Origin: Paludibacteraceae bacterium
GTDB lineage: Bacteria; Bacteroidota; Bacteroidia; Bacteroidales; Paludibacteraceae
Length of the DNA: 64,000 bases
NCBI GenBank assembly: GCA_017558065.1
Contig: JAFYWK010000029.1
Coordinates: forward strand, 18,203 to 82,202
Direction: 5' to 3'
Made by a program: the position numbers and the translations under genes. Under the pieces are notes generated by a model. The model was not told where the DNA came from and did not search any database. It saw only the letters and a list, made by a program, of their open reading frames with translations. The stretch's first letter is position 1. Every line of letters starts with the position of its first letter. Shown here piece by piece: positions 45,439-53,422 of the stretch.

Positions 45439-46782
45439 TTATACAATTCCTTGCTCGAGCATAGCTTGTGCTACCTTCATGAAGCCAGCGATGTTAGCAC
45501 CCTTCACATAGTCGATAGAGCCATCGGCTTGACGACCGAACTTCACACATTGCTCGTGGATAGACTCCATAATGTGGTGCAAACGTGCATCTACCTCTTG
45601 TGCGGTCCAACTGAGGTGCTCGCAGTTTTGTGTCATCTCCAAACCAGAAGTAGCCACACCACCTGCGTTCACGGCCTTACCAGGAGCGAAGAGCACGCCA
45701 TTGTGTTGGAAGTAATGGATAGCGCCAGGTTGGCAACCCATGTTACTTACCTCGCAGCAGCACCAGCAACCATTAGCCTTGAGTTCTTTAGCATCGTCCT
45801 CGCTAAGCTCGTTTTGGAATGCACATGGCAGAGCAATGTCGCAAGGAACCGACCATGCTTTCTTGCCAGCGGTGAAGTGTGCTTGTGCAGGGAACTTATC
45901 CGCCATGTCTTGCACCTTGTTGCGGTTGCTTGAACGCATAACCAACATATAATCAATCATCTCAGCGGTGATACCCTCTGGGATAGCGCATACGCCGTCA
46001 GGACCAGAGATAGCCACCACCTTAGCACCGAGTTCGGTAGCCTTTTGCGCTGCACCCCATGCCACGTTACCGAAGCCAGAGATAGCCACTGTCTTGCCCT
46101 CGATACTTTTGCCTGCCTCATGCAGCAGGTGCTCGGTGAAATAGAGTGCGCCATAGCCCGTTGCCTCTGGACGGAGGATAGAGCCGCCCCATGTCATGCC
46201 CTTACCTGTCAACACACCAGTGTGGTATTGGCGAGCCAATTTTTGGTACATACCATTGAGGAAACCGATCTCGCGGCCACCTACGCCTACGTCACCTGCA
46301 GGTACATCGGTATCCACGCCGATATTGTGCCAGAGTTCAAGCATGAAGGCTTGGCAGAAACGCATGATCTCGGCATCAGACTTGCCGACAGGGTCGAAGT
46401 CAGAACCACCCTTTGCGCCACCCATAGGGAGCGTGGTGAGGGCGTTTTTGAAGGTTTGCTCGAAGCCCAAGAACTTGAGCATAGATGGATTCACAGCTTT
46501 ATGGAAACGCAATCCGCCTTTGTAAGGACCGATAGCTGAGTTGAATTGCACACGATAACCGAGGTTGGTTTGTACCTCGCCTTGGTCGTCCACCCATGTC
46601 ACGCGGAAGGTGAAGATACGATCTGGCTCCACCATACGCTCCACGATCTTAGCTTTCTCATACTCAGGATGTTGGTTGTACACTTCCTCGATGGATACAA
46701 GGACTTCTTCTACGGCTTGCAAATACTCTGCCTCGCCTGGATGCTTCGCAGCAAGATGCTGCATGATGTCCGTTACTTTCAT
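45439..46782 (-). CDS. gdhA: NADP-specific glutamate dehydrogenase
   Basis: GdhA (447 aa, the typical length of the hexameric bacterial enzyme) interconverts 2-oxoglutarate plus ammonia and glutamate. Motifs: GPYKGGLRFH, catalytic lysine region LPMGGAKGGSDFDP, DVPAGDVGVGGREIGFL, and the nucleotide loop SGFGNVAWGA. It is a central ammonium-assimilation enzyme. The strong promoter at 46847-46878 starts at the end of the upstream kinase gene. kbl follows in the same direction. Confidence 0.96.
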   Translation of the reverse strand: MKVTDIMQHLAAKHPGEAEYLQAVEEVLVSIEEVYNQHPEYEKAKIVERMVEPDRIFTFRVTWVDDQGEVQTNLGYRVQFNSAIGPYKGGLRFHKAVNPSMLKFLGFEQTFKNALTTLPMGGAKGGSDFDPVGKSDAEIMRFCQAFMLELWHNIGVDTDVPAGDVGVGGREIGFLNGMYQKLARQYHTGVLTGKGMTWGGSILRPEATGYGALYFTEHLLHEAGKSIEGKTVAISGFGNVAWGAAQKATELGAKVVAISGPDGVCAIPEGITAEMIDYMLVMRSSNRNKVQDMADKFPAQAHFTAGKKAWSVPCDIALPCAFQNELSEDDAKELKANGCWCCCEVSNMGCQPGAIHYFQHNGVLFAPGKAVNAGGVATSGLEMTQNCEHLSWTAQEVDARLHHIMESIHEQCVKFGRQADGSIDYVKGANIAGFMKVAQAMLEQGIV

Positions 46783-46846
46783 TGTTGTTGTATTTTTAAG
46801 GGTTGTTTTGTTCGGTTATTGGATAATGGATATTGGATATCGGGTG

Positions 46847-46878
46847 CAAAGGTACTACTTTTTTTGCAAATATACAAA
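46847..46878 (-). promoter_or_regulatory. gdhA promoter, overlapping the end of the kinase gene
   Basis: On the minus strand there is TACCTTTG (46854 to 46847) and TTTG (46878 to 46875), spacer 20 nt. The -33 box lies within the last codons of the kinase gene. A CCAATA-type word repeat (about 46815-46842) forms the gdhA leader. Confidence 0.85.
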
Positions 46879-49065
46879 GAATGTGGTACCTTTTTCTGAT
46901 GTTTGGAAACATATTTTTCCGCCACTTCCTTCTACGATATTCTTCGAAATAGGCATTCCGAGACCTGCGCCCGTGTTTTTGGTTGTAAAGTTGGGCACAA
47001 ACACTTTCTCTTGCATTTCCGCAGGAATACCGGGTCCGTTGTCAGAGAAGGAAATTTTGATCCATTGTTTGTCAGGATTGAGTCCTTCCGCCTCGATGGT
47101 CTTCTTGTTGGCTTTTTTCAGGATGATAATAATATCGCTATCGGGGCGTCCTTCCATAGCTTGGAAAGCATTGCGCACAATGTTCGTGAATACTTGGGTA
47201 ATCTGCTCTGCATCCGCCATAGCCATCACGCCATGCTCTGGACCCACGTAGCGGATTGGTATATCGGACGGATTATTGCGCATCATGGTGATGAATGCAT
47301 GCAGTTTGGCAGCCACATCCACTTTCGTAGGATTCACTTCTGGCATCTTGGCAAACGATGAGAAGGACTGAGCAATATGACTCAGGTTGTCTATTTGGTC
47401 AATGAGCAACTCTGTAGAGTGGTTGAAATAGTCATCGAAGCGCTCTGTTCCCTTGGTGCGTTGCAACTGTTGTAGGGTGAGTTTCATCGGGGTGAGAGGA
47501 TTATTAATCTCGTGCGCCACTTGGCGTGCCATAGTACGCCACGCCATCTCGCGTTCCGAACGCGTCAAGCGTTCGGTGGATTCCGCCAGGGCGTCCATCA
47601 TTTGGTTGTATTGCGTCACAATCTCGCCCACCTCGTCCGAGAACTCATAATCAATATGTTCGCCTTTTTCGCCCAGATGATATTTCTTCAATTGTTCACT
47701 GACCACACCCAATGAAGAAGTGATCATATGCGAGATGCCCCATACAATCAGGATAGCTACCAGCAGCAATATGATATAGAGCGGCAAGAGTTTCACCATG
47801 AAATTCTCCACGTGCGTTGTCATTTCGCTCCGTGAAATAAAATGAGGCAACGCCACATACCCTATCTTGGCGTAATTACCATTGATAAACTCGGTATATG
47901 CTGACAGATAGCGCACCTTGCCTATCTGCTCATGTTGCACCATCATCGTATTGCCAGAGAAGAAGGGTTCTGGCGCTACATGTTTGGGTAGCAGTCCCAT
48001 ATCGAATAACTGCGGAGCGGAAGTACCAATCAACCGACCATTCAAGTCATAGACGTGAATATCCGTTTCGTACACAAAACTCATATCCCGCAAATCGATA
48101 TTCAAGGACGGGGTATTAGCCGAACTCAATCCTAAATCCCAGAAATACATATTTTGCAATGCCATCTGCACATATTGTGCCTTCTTGCGCAATCGCAATT
48201 GCTGTGTTTCTACAAATAGTCGCTGTATATATTCCACCGACAACATGAATATCGACAACAATATCACCAAGACCAGAGGCGTGAGGACCATTTGGAACTT
48301 GCCACCTAACTTCATTCTGCGAAAACCGCGATATTTCACCAAACTGATTACGGCAACAAACAGCAGGATACCGATGAGTAATCCCGTAATGATATAATAC
48401 ATACGCAGCTTGGCTTTCGCAGAGGCCTGGCCCTGTTGATCTGTAGCCAGAATGGCCTGGTATGAAAAGTTTTCTATCACCTCATCGTTGCGGTTGGCCA
48501 ACGTGGGTTCTGCGGTCTTGTTTATGGAAAAAAGATATAATCCATCATAAGAATAGATAGGCATACTATCATCGCTACCTTGACGATAAGTCAGTTGCCA
48601 TTCCTCCTCACCGCGGAAGGGAGCGATAAAGAAATTGTGCAACATGGGAGACGTCACCGAATAGTCATATTTGATAGGTATAGCCATCAAGATGGAGTAA
48701 TCTCCTATACTCACTCTCTTGCAAATACCTTGCGCATTATCCCACTGAGCAAAATGCCACTGGTCATGCACCTGTCTCATGGTGCGTTCAGAAGCACTCA
48801 GCCAGGCATTGGACCAATACACCAATTGACGCCCCTTATCAATATAGCACAGGATACTATTGTCCGCTTGCGAGTAATGCCATATCGAATCAAAGTTATT
48901 CATCTCTACGGCGCGGCACAAATGTCCAGAGAGCATGTCTGCCTGCTGCTGTTGTTCATGCAAAGTGCGCTGCAGGGCCTTGCTCTGTAACGAAAAACGG
49001 TCGCAAGCACTCAGCAGCACAAGCATGCTGCAGGTCAAGAACCATATCCATGATTTTCGTTTCAC
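46855..49065 (-). CDS. NtrY-like sensor histidine kinase
   Basis: The 736-aa membrane kinase has an N-terminal hydrophobic segment ending in LLSAC. A periplasmic sensor region, further membrane segments near residues 220-290 and 430-455, and a HAMP-like linker follow. The dimerisation H-box is VAHEINNPLTPMK (His518). ATPase motifs are NIVRNAFQAMEG (Asn632), SDNGPGIP and GAGLGMPISKNIVEG. It resembles NtrY/NtrB kinases, often linked to nitrogen control; the neighbouring gdhA would fit that but is only circumstantial. No response regulator is in the window. The LLSAC could be a lipobox if translation starts at Met14. Confidence 0.88.
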   Translation of the reverse strand: MKRKSWIWFLTCSMLVLLSACDRFSLQSKALQRTLHEQQQQADMLSGHLCRAVEMNNFDSIWHYSQADNSILCYIDKGRQLVYWSNAWLSASERTMRQVHDQWHFAQWDNAQGICKRVSIGDYSILMAIPIKYDYSVTSPMLHNFFIAPFRGEEEWQLTYRQGSDDSMPIYSYDGLYLFSINKTAEPTLANRNDEVIENFSYQAILATDQQGQASAKAKLRMYYIITGLLIGILLFVAVISLVKYRGFRRMKLGGKFQMVLTPLVLVILLSIFMLSVEYIQRLFVETQQLRLRKKAQYVQMALQNMYFWDLGLSSANTPSLNIDLRDMSFVYETDIHVYDLNGRLIGTSAPQLFDMGLLPKHVAPEPFFSGNTMMVQHEQIGKVRYLSAYTEFINGNYAKIGYVALPHFISRSEMTTHVENFMVKLLPLYIILLLVAILIVWGISHMITSSLGVVSEQLKKYHLGEKGEHIDYEFSDEVGEIVTQYNQMMDALAESTERLTRSEREMAWRTMARQVAHEINNPLTPMKLTLQQLQRTKGTERFDDYFNHSTELLIDQIDNLSHIAQSFSSFAKMPEVNPTKVDVAAKLHAFITMMRNNPSDIPIRYVGPEHGVMAMADAEQITQVFTNIVRNAFQAMEGRPDSDIIIILKKANKKTIEAEGLNPDKQWIKISFSDNGPGIPAEMQEKVFVPNFTTKNTGAGLGMPISKNIVEGSGGKICFQTSEKGTTFFVYLQKK

Positions 49066-49069
49066 GCAG

Positions 49070-49101
49070 CAAAATTACAAAAAATCTGTGATATGAACAA
49101 C
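49070..49101 (-). promoter_or_regulatory. Probable promoter of the kinase gene
   Basis: On the minus strand there is TAATTTTG (49077 to 49070) with GTTG (49101 to 49098) 20 nt upstream. The first ATG (49065) is only a few nt past the -7 box, so the mRNA would be nearly leaderless unless Met14 is used. Confidence 0.55.
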
Positions 49102-49105
49102 TATT

Positions 49106-49137
49106 TTTGCACATATTCATTTTTTTTTGTAATTTTG
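49106..49137 (+). promoter_or_regulatory. Promoter for the CcdA-like gene, trmN6 and bcp
   Basis: TTTG at 49106-49109 and TAATTTTG at 49130-49137 with 20 nt between. It is divergent from the kinase promoter. The start codon at 49167 follows a GTAAATCGTAAATC word repeat. Confidence 0.8.
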
Positions 49138-49166
49138 CAGCGTAAATTGTAAATCGTAAATCACAA

Positions 49167-49883
49167 ATGGTAAATATCTTCACATCCTTATTATTGGGTT
49201 TCTTGATGATTCTTGACCCTTGCACACTCTTCACGAGTATTGCTGCTATTGGGTATATTGACAAGGAAATCAACAACCGCCGCAAAGTGCTGCTCAACGG
49301 ACTGATGTTCGTATTGGGCAAGTTGGCTACCTATACGCTCTTGGCGATACCTTTTATTATGGGGGCGCGCACGGAGGGCATCAAACACTTCTTGCATCAT
49401 TGGGGCGAGCCGATGCTGGCGGCGTTCATGATTATTTGCGGTGTGCTGTTGCTCTTCACGGGTCGCCATCACCACGAGCACGACCATGGCATGAGCAAAT
49501 GGCTGAAGAACGTGGACAGCCAGAGCAGCGGTTTTTGGTCGTTTATGCTGGGTATCTTCTTTGCCATTGCCTTCTGCCCCCACCGATTGGTGTATTTCTT
49601 CACGATGATTGACATAGCCATCACCCTACCCTTCTCATGGAACTGGCTATTGCCTGTGGTTTTTGGATTGGGAACGGGATTGCCCATCATGATTATTGCA
49701 TGGCTGATCTCATATAGCGCCGTATCTATCCACACGCTCACGAGCAAACTCCATTCGGTAGAGAAATGGGTGCGCTATATTTCGGCAGTGCTGTTTATCG
49801 GTTTTGGAATCTATCTGTGTGTGCATATTGGATTGCACGGCATAGCATGTAGTTGTCATGAGCAGTCCATTCTTTCGTTTTAA
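49167..49883 (+). CDS. CcdA/DsbD-like (ArsG-type) membrane transporter
   Basis: The 238-aa protein has six predicted membrane segments. The first carries DPCTLFTSIAAIGYI and the fourth FFAIAFCPHRLVYFF, matching the paired Cys-Pro motifs of the DsbD/CcdA superfamily. In that superfamily two membrane cysteines pass electrons or small thiol substrates. A His-rich loop (GRHHHEHDHG) in the middle may bind metal. The ArsG-type permeases have very similar motifs, but no arsenic gene is nearby, so the substrate is unclear. The C-terminus overlaps trmN6 by 26 nt. Confidence 0.75.
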   Translation: MVNIFTSLLLGFLMILDPCTLFTSIAAIGYIDKEINNRRKVLLNGLMFVLGKLATYTLLAIPFIMGARTEGIKHFLHHWGEPMLAAFMIICGVLLLFTGRHHHEHDHGMSKWLKNVDSQSSGFWSFMLGIFFAIAFCPHRLVYFFTMIDIAITLPFSWNWLLPVVFGLGTGLPIMIIAWLISYSAVSIHTLTSKLHSVEKWVRYISAVLFIGFGIYLCVHIGLHGIACSCHEQSILSF

Positions 49884-50667
49884 GCAATTCACAGTGTGGC
49901 ACGACCGTTGCGCCATGAAAGTGGGCACCGATGGTGTCCTCCTCGGCGCATGGTGCCCATTACCCATTACCAAATACCCATTACCCAATAGCGCAGCGTC
50001 CAATAGCCCACAGGGCGTCCTATATCCAAGAATATTGGACATAGGCACTGGCAGTGGATTGATTGCTCTGATGATAGCGCAACGATTACACCTAAGAGGA
50101 GACATGTTCTCCGTTCTGGGAATAGATATTGATCGCGATGCAGTGGAACAAAGTCACATCAATTTTCAACAATCGCCTTGGGCGGATAGTCTGACGAGCC
50201 AAGCATGCCGATTACAAGACATGCCAGCAGAACAAGCCTTTGACTTGATTGTCAGCAACCCACCCTACTTCCAAGACAGTCTGAAGAACCCCAACGCACA
50301 GCGTGCTACGGCACGCCATACCGACACGCTGAGTTATGCAGAGCTGATTGCACATTCGGCACGATTATTGCAAGAAGATGGTATATTGGCATTGGTTTTG
50401 CCCATCGAGGCGGAGCAAGAGATTTTGACATTGGCAACAGACCACGGATTAGATCCCACACACATCACCTATGTGCATAGCAAACCCGGCAAACCCGCTA
50501 AACGCCTGCTCATCGCCCTCTCCCCCATATCCAACACCCAATATCCAATAACCAATAGCGAAGCGTCCAATACCCAATATCCAATAGCCGACACCATGTA
50601 TATCGAATCGGAGAATGCGCCCCGAAGCGATGAATACAAAGAACTGACCAAAGATTTTTATTTATAA
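49858..50667 (+). CDS. trmN6: tRNA1(Val) A37 N6-methyltransferase (TrmN6/YfiC)
   Basis: The 269-aa enzyme methylates A37 of tRNA-Val. Motifs: FRFKQFTVWHDRCAMKVGTDGVLLGAW at the N-terminus (family signature), the SAM loop ILDIGTGSGLIAL, and the catalytic NPPY in DLIVSNPPYF. Two stretches (PLPITKYPLPNSAASNSP and, near the end, SPISNTQYPITNSEASN and on) are unlike the family. They are encoded by the CCAATA/ACCCATT word repeats that elsewhere fill spacers. It overlaps the gene before it by 26 nt and ends 6 nt before bcp. Confidence 0.9.
   Translation: MSSPFFRFKQFTVWHDRCAMKVGTDGVLLGAWCPLPITKYPLPNSAASNSPQGVLYPRILDIGTGSGLIALMIAQRLHLRGDMFSVLGIDIDRDAVEQSHINFQQSPWADSLTSQACRLQDMPAEQAFDLIVSNPPYFQDSLKNPNAQRATARHTDTLSYAELIAHSARLLQEDGILALVLPIEAEQEILTLATDHGLDPTHITYVHSKPGKPAKRLLIALSPISNTQYPITNSEASNTQYPIADTMYIESENAPRSDEYKELTKDFYL
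49957..50007 (+). repeat. ACCCATT/CCAATA word repeat inside trmN6, N-terminal insert
   Basis: Units of CCCATTACCCATTACC-like sequence lie in frame between the GTDGVLLGAW motif and the SAM-binding loop. The words match the spacer repeats at 5887-5948. Confidence 0.85.
50523..50589 (+). repeat. CCAATA word repeat inside trmN6, C-terminal insert
   Basis: ACCCAATATCCAATAACCAATAGC-type units, in frame, encode a low-complexity Asn/Tyr/Pro segment close to the C-terminus. The string AGCGnAGCGTCCAATA is shared with the first insert. Confidence 0.85.
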
Positions 50668-50673
50668 TCCATA

Positions 50674-51132
50674 ATGAAACAAAAGACAATGAAACTCGGA
50701 GACAAAATGCCAGCATTTAGCGTGGCAGATCAAAATGGAAATATCGTTACCAACGAGCAGTTGGTGGGTAAGAAAACCGTCATTTACTTCTATCCAAAGG
50801 ATAGCACTCCTGGTTGTACTGCGGAGGCATGCAGTTTGCGCGACAACTACCAACGCTTCTTGGCAGAGGGCTATCAGGTGTATGGAGTGAGCAAAGATAG
50901 TCAAAAGTCGCACCAGAACTTTATTGCCAAGTATGACTTGCCTTTCCCTTTGCTCTCTGATCCATCTACAGAGATGTTGCAAGCATTTGGTGCATGGGGC
51001 GAGAAGAAGATGTGTGGCAAGACATGTGTCGGCACTTTGCGCAAAACATTTGTCTTTGATGAGCAGGGTATCTTGATCCAACTCATTGAGAAAGTGGACA
51101 CCAAGAACCACGCCGCGCAGTTGCTGGGATAA
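50674..51132 (+). CDS. bcp: Thioredoxin-dependent peroxiredoxin (Bcp type)
   Basis: The 152-aa protein reduces hydrogen and organic peroxides using thioredoxin. The peroxidatic and resolving cysteines are Cys48 and Cys53 in STPGCTAEACSLRD, and the KTFVFDEQG and TCVGTLRKTF segments are typical. A start at the second Met (50689, MKLGDKMPAF) would also fit the family. It is the last gene of the plus-strand group, before a clear terminator. Confidence 0.95.
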   Translation: MKQKTMKLGDKMPAFSVADQNGNIVTNEQLVGKKTVIYFYPKDSTPGCTAEACSLRDNYQRFLAEGYQVYGVSKDSQKSHQNFIAKYDLPFPLLSDPSTEMLQAFGAWGEKKMCGKTCVGTLRKTFVFDEQGILIQLIEKVDTKNHAAQLLG

Positions 51133-51156
51133 GAGCCGTTCTTGAGACCACAGAAG

Positions 51157-51188
51157 AAATGCACGAGCCAAAAGCTTGTGCATTTTTT
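51157..51188 (+). terminator. Intrinsic terminator after bcp
   Basis: AAATGCACGAGC (51157-51168) pairs with 51174-51185 (one G-T pair) around a 5-nt loop, then TTT. It starts 25 nt after the bcp stop codon. Confidence 0.9.
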
Positions 51189-51282
51189 ATGTGAGGGTTG
51201 GGGGAAATGGAACTAACTGAAGTGACGTCTAATTCTCCCGCACGAAAGATATTACCAAGGTGTTTGGTCACAGCGGGTCTTT

Positions 51283-51390
51283 TGCTATTTGGGGAGCATA
51301 GGGGCGAATTCGACCCCTTAAGAAAACTGTTGTAGCAAATATTTGCGATAATTAGTGCTTATGTTTTATGTAGATTTTGCATATTACTTT
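51283..51390. repeat. Direct repeat, left copy, at the nuclease gene
   Basis: It matches 52865-52969 in the same orientation: TGCTAT, GGG, the dyad core CGAATTCGACCC, AAAACTGT, TTTGCGATA and the end AGATTTTGCATATTACTTT. By eye about 75-80% identical. This copy contains the palindrome GCAAATATTTGC (51335-51346). The two copies flank the DUF1016 gene. Confidence 0.8.
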
Positions 51391-51400
51391 AAAAGAGTTG

Positions 51401-52561
51401 TTATGACTGCTCAATACTTTCTTCTAATATTTTTTTCAAAGCATCAACATCTGGAAGGATATGTTGCATCTCAATTGGCATGTCTGCAAAAGTTTTATAG
51501 GTGGCTATGCCCATTGGTTTGTTGTAGTCGCGTACCGCGTATTCTGCATACGCTTGATTTGCCATTTTACAAAGAACAATCCCTATGCTGGGATTTTCAT
51601 GTGGTTTACGCACTTTATCATCCAGTACTTGTAAATAAGCATATAATTGGCCCAAATAAGCTGGTTTAAATTTACCAATCTTTAACTCTATCGCTACAAG
51701 AGCATTTAATTCTCGATTAAAGAATAATAGATCGCTCCACATGTCTTCCCCATAGATTTCTAAATGATATTGATTACCCACAAATGCAAAATCTTTTCCA
51801 AGGGTCATAATAAATCGCTTAATATTATGAATGATGCGTTGTTCTACCAATCGTTCATCCACGTCGTCCTCTTGCGCATCTATATCCTCTACATTTATAT
51901 AATCTAGTAAATATTCATCTTTAAACATTCTGATTGCTTTCATGGCATGTTGTGATGAAGATATAGTTTGAGCAAAGTTGTTTGGTGCGATATTTTCAGG
52001 TTGAGGTATACCGATTTTCAATACGTCTCGTAATGTGTATTTATCCCATTGATGAATTACAGTTTCGTGTATACAGTGTAGCACCTCATCTATTTTCTTT
52101 GTTTTATGTAGTATCTCCATGTGATGAGAGAAACTTATTCCAAGGAACTCATCTCGATTTATTTCGCTCGCAATTGGCGACCATTTTGCTAAGGAGAATC
52201 TATCACACTCTATTTCATGTTGTAATTCAGCAAATTCCATTTTGCTCGCCATTGGCGAGTAAATTAAATATGTTTGCCAAAATTCAGCAAATTGGCGCAT
52301 ATTTCTTATATTTTGAGCCGAAAATCCCTTCAGTCCAGGAAGTTCTCTTCTCAACTGATTGCTAATAACTTCTATAGCCCCAGTTCCCCATGTTCCTTTT
52401 CTTGAGTTAGATGAAACATAAAGCCCCACCCCAAAATAGAGTGAAAGTTGGGTACCGCTAATCAATCGAGCTGCACGACTCTGGCTTTTTAATATTGCAG
52501 TTTTAATAGTGTGAACAGCTTGTTGTAATTCGGTTGCTGTAGTTAGATTGTAAGTCTCCAT
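51401..52561 (-). CDS. DUF1016/YhcG-type PDDEXK nuclease
   Basis: The 386-aa protein has an N-terminal DUF1016 helical domain (GTQLSLYFGVGLYVS, GTGAIEVISNQLRRELPGLKGFS, IRNMRQFAEFW). The C-terminal PDDEXK domain has catalytic residues in WSDLLFFNRELNALVAIELKIG (Asp, Glu-x-Lys), then FKPAYLGQLYAYLQVLD. Members are frequent in mobile and defence contexts; the substrate here is unknown. A TAATTTTG box (52594 to 52587, minus) lies just upstream but lacks a good -33 partner. Long direct repeats on both sides suggest it moved as a single-gene cassette. Confidence 0.9.
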   Translation of the reverse strand: METYNLTTATELQQAVHTIKTAILKSQSRAARLISGTQLSLYFGVGLYVSSNSRKGTWGTGAIEVISNQLRRELPGLKGFSAQNIRNMRQFAEFWQTYLIYSPMASKMEFAELQHEIECDRFSLAKWSPIASEINRDEFLGISFSHHMEILHKTKKIDEVLHCIHETVIHQWDKYTLRDVLKIGIPQPENIAPNNFAQTISSSQHAMKAIRMFKDEYLLDYINVEDIDAQEDDVDERLVEQRIIHNIKRFIMTLGKDFAFVGNQYHLEIYGEDMWSDLLFFNRELNALVAIELKIGKFKPAYLGQLYAYLQVLDDKVRKPHENPSIGIVLCKMANQAYAEYAVRDYNKPMGIATYKTFADMPIEMQHILPDVDALKKILEESIEQS

Positions 52562-52690
52562 AATTATGCTTTTTTAAAATTTTCTGCAAAATTACTACAT
52601 CAAACTGCTAAAACTTGTCAGTATGTCGAAGAAAATGCAAAAAAAATGCACTTTTTTGTTTTTTTTGCAAATGGTGGATGAACTATGTAA

Positions 52691-52749
52691 AGCTTGCTCC
52701 TTTTTTTGTAGAACTTGTGTGTGAGTAAATTAAAAAAAAGGAGCAAGCT
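52691..52749. repeat. Perfect 17-bp inverted repeat
   Basis: AGCTTGCTCCTTTTTTT (52691-52707) and its exact complement (52733-52749) are separated by 25 nt. It could be a bidirectional terminator, a large cruciform or the end of a small element. It lies upstream of the nuclease gene, within the repeat-bounded segment. Confidence 0.9.
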
Positions 52750-52864
52750 AGAGTAAGAAAGATAAATTGGAAAGATATACATGAGAGGAAAGATCGTTTA
52801 AACCTATCGAATTCGATGGAATTAAACTACACTCATGTGTTCCAAAAGGGAACATGTGCCCCTA

Positions 52865-52969
52865 TGCTATCTTGGGAAACATGGGGGTTCGAATTCGACC
52901 CATAAAAAAACTGTCGCAATTTTTGCGATAGTTTTTTTATGGTCTTATGGAGATTTTGCATATTACTTT
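52865..52969. repeat. Direct repeat, right copy, at the nuclease gene
   Basis: This copy carries the core TTCGAATTCGACCCA and, in its middle, the strong stem at 52904-52938. See the left copy at 51283-51390. The 52970-53060 stretch shows no further gene. Confidence 0.8.
52904..52938. terminator. Terminator-like hairpin inside the right direct repeat
   Basis: AAAAAAACTGTCGCAA (52904-52919) pairs with 52923-52938 (16 bp, one G-T) around a TTT loop, with A and T runs at the ends, so it can act in either direction. Confidence 0.85.
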
Positions 52970-53060
52970 GGTTGGCAGTTCATTTTCTGGCTCTACAACA
53001 TCATCCTAAATTATGTCACTTGAAAATTGGGGAGACATTCCTTGTAAGAGGAATCCTTGA

Positions 53061-53276
53061 TTAATTCTTTTTGGCGTTGTAGGATTCGATAGTCTTGACT
53101 TGGATGATGATTGCAGTATCGCCTTGTGTGAGTGAACGGCTCTCGGTGGTGATAGTGCGGGTGACGTTGCACGAGGTGAGTCCGAGTGCCATGGCGATGG
53201 TGGTGGCGATGGACATGATTAGGTACTTGATGGCCTTCCTAAGGCGTTGTTTCTGAATATCGGTTAATGGTTTCAT
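53061..53276 (-). CDS. Small lipoprotein-like protein
   Basis: The 71-aa product starts with a basic helix (MKPLTDIQKQRLRKAIKYLI). A hydrophobic segment then ends in LGLTSC, a good lipobox, followed by NVTRTITTESRSLTQGDTAI and IIQVKTIESYNAKKN. Similar small proteins with the VTRTITTES motif are, as I recall, common near small-gene clusters in Bacteroidales, but I know no function. It is the last of the minus-strand small genes in this region. Confidence 0.7.
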   Translation of the reverse strand: MKPLTDIQKQRLRKAIKYLIMSIATTIAMALGLTSCNVTRTITTESRSLTQGDTAIIIQVKTIESYNAKKN

Positions 53277-53345
53277 TGTTTTTCTTTCGTTTGTACTTAG
53301 TTTGGATATAGGATGCTAAATATTCTCCTTGCCCTGCGGGCAGAA

Positions 53346-53396
53346 ATCCAAACTATCTAAACCAGATGTCTTGTTTTTGGTTTGGATAGTTTAGAT
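53346..53396. repeat. Inverted copies of the GTTTGGATAGTTTAGAT repeat
   Basis: ATCCAAACTATCTAAACC (53346-53363) and GGTTTGGATAGTTTAGAT (53379-53396) face each other across a 15-nt spacer, with two mismatches. Single copies lie in the leaders of both giant genes (about 16045-16066 and 17900-17918). Confidence 0.8.
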
Positions 53397-53422
53397 CTCT
53401 CGAGCGCAGCGAGTAGGAGGTA

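Noticed and set aside
52880-52903. tRNA T-arm-like string GGGTTCGAATTCGACCC
   Set aside because: The 5-bp T-stem does not pair around the 7-nt loop, and no other tRNA arms are found upstream; the string is a palindrome within a direct repeat.
52835-53023. 62-codon plus-strand frame
   Set aside because: It runs through the terminator hairpin and direct repeat; no ribosome-binding site or conserved features.
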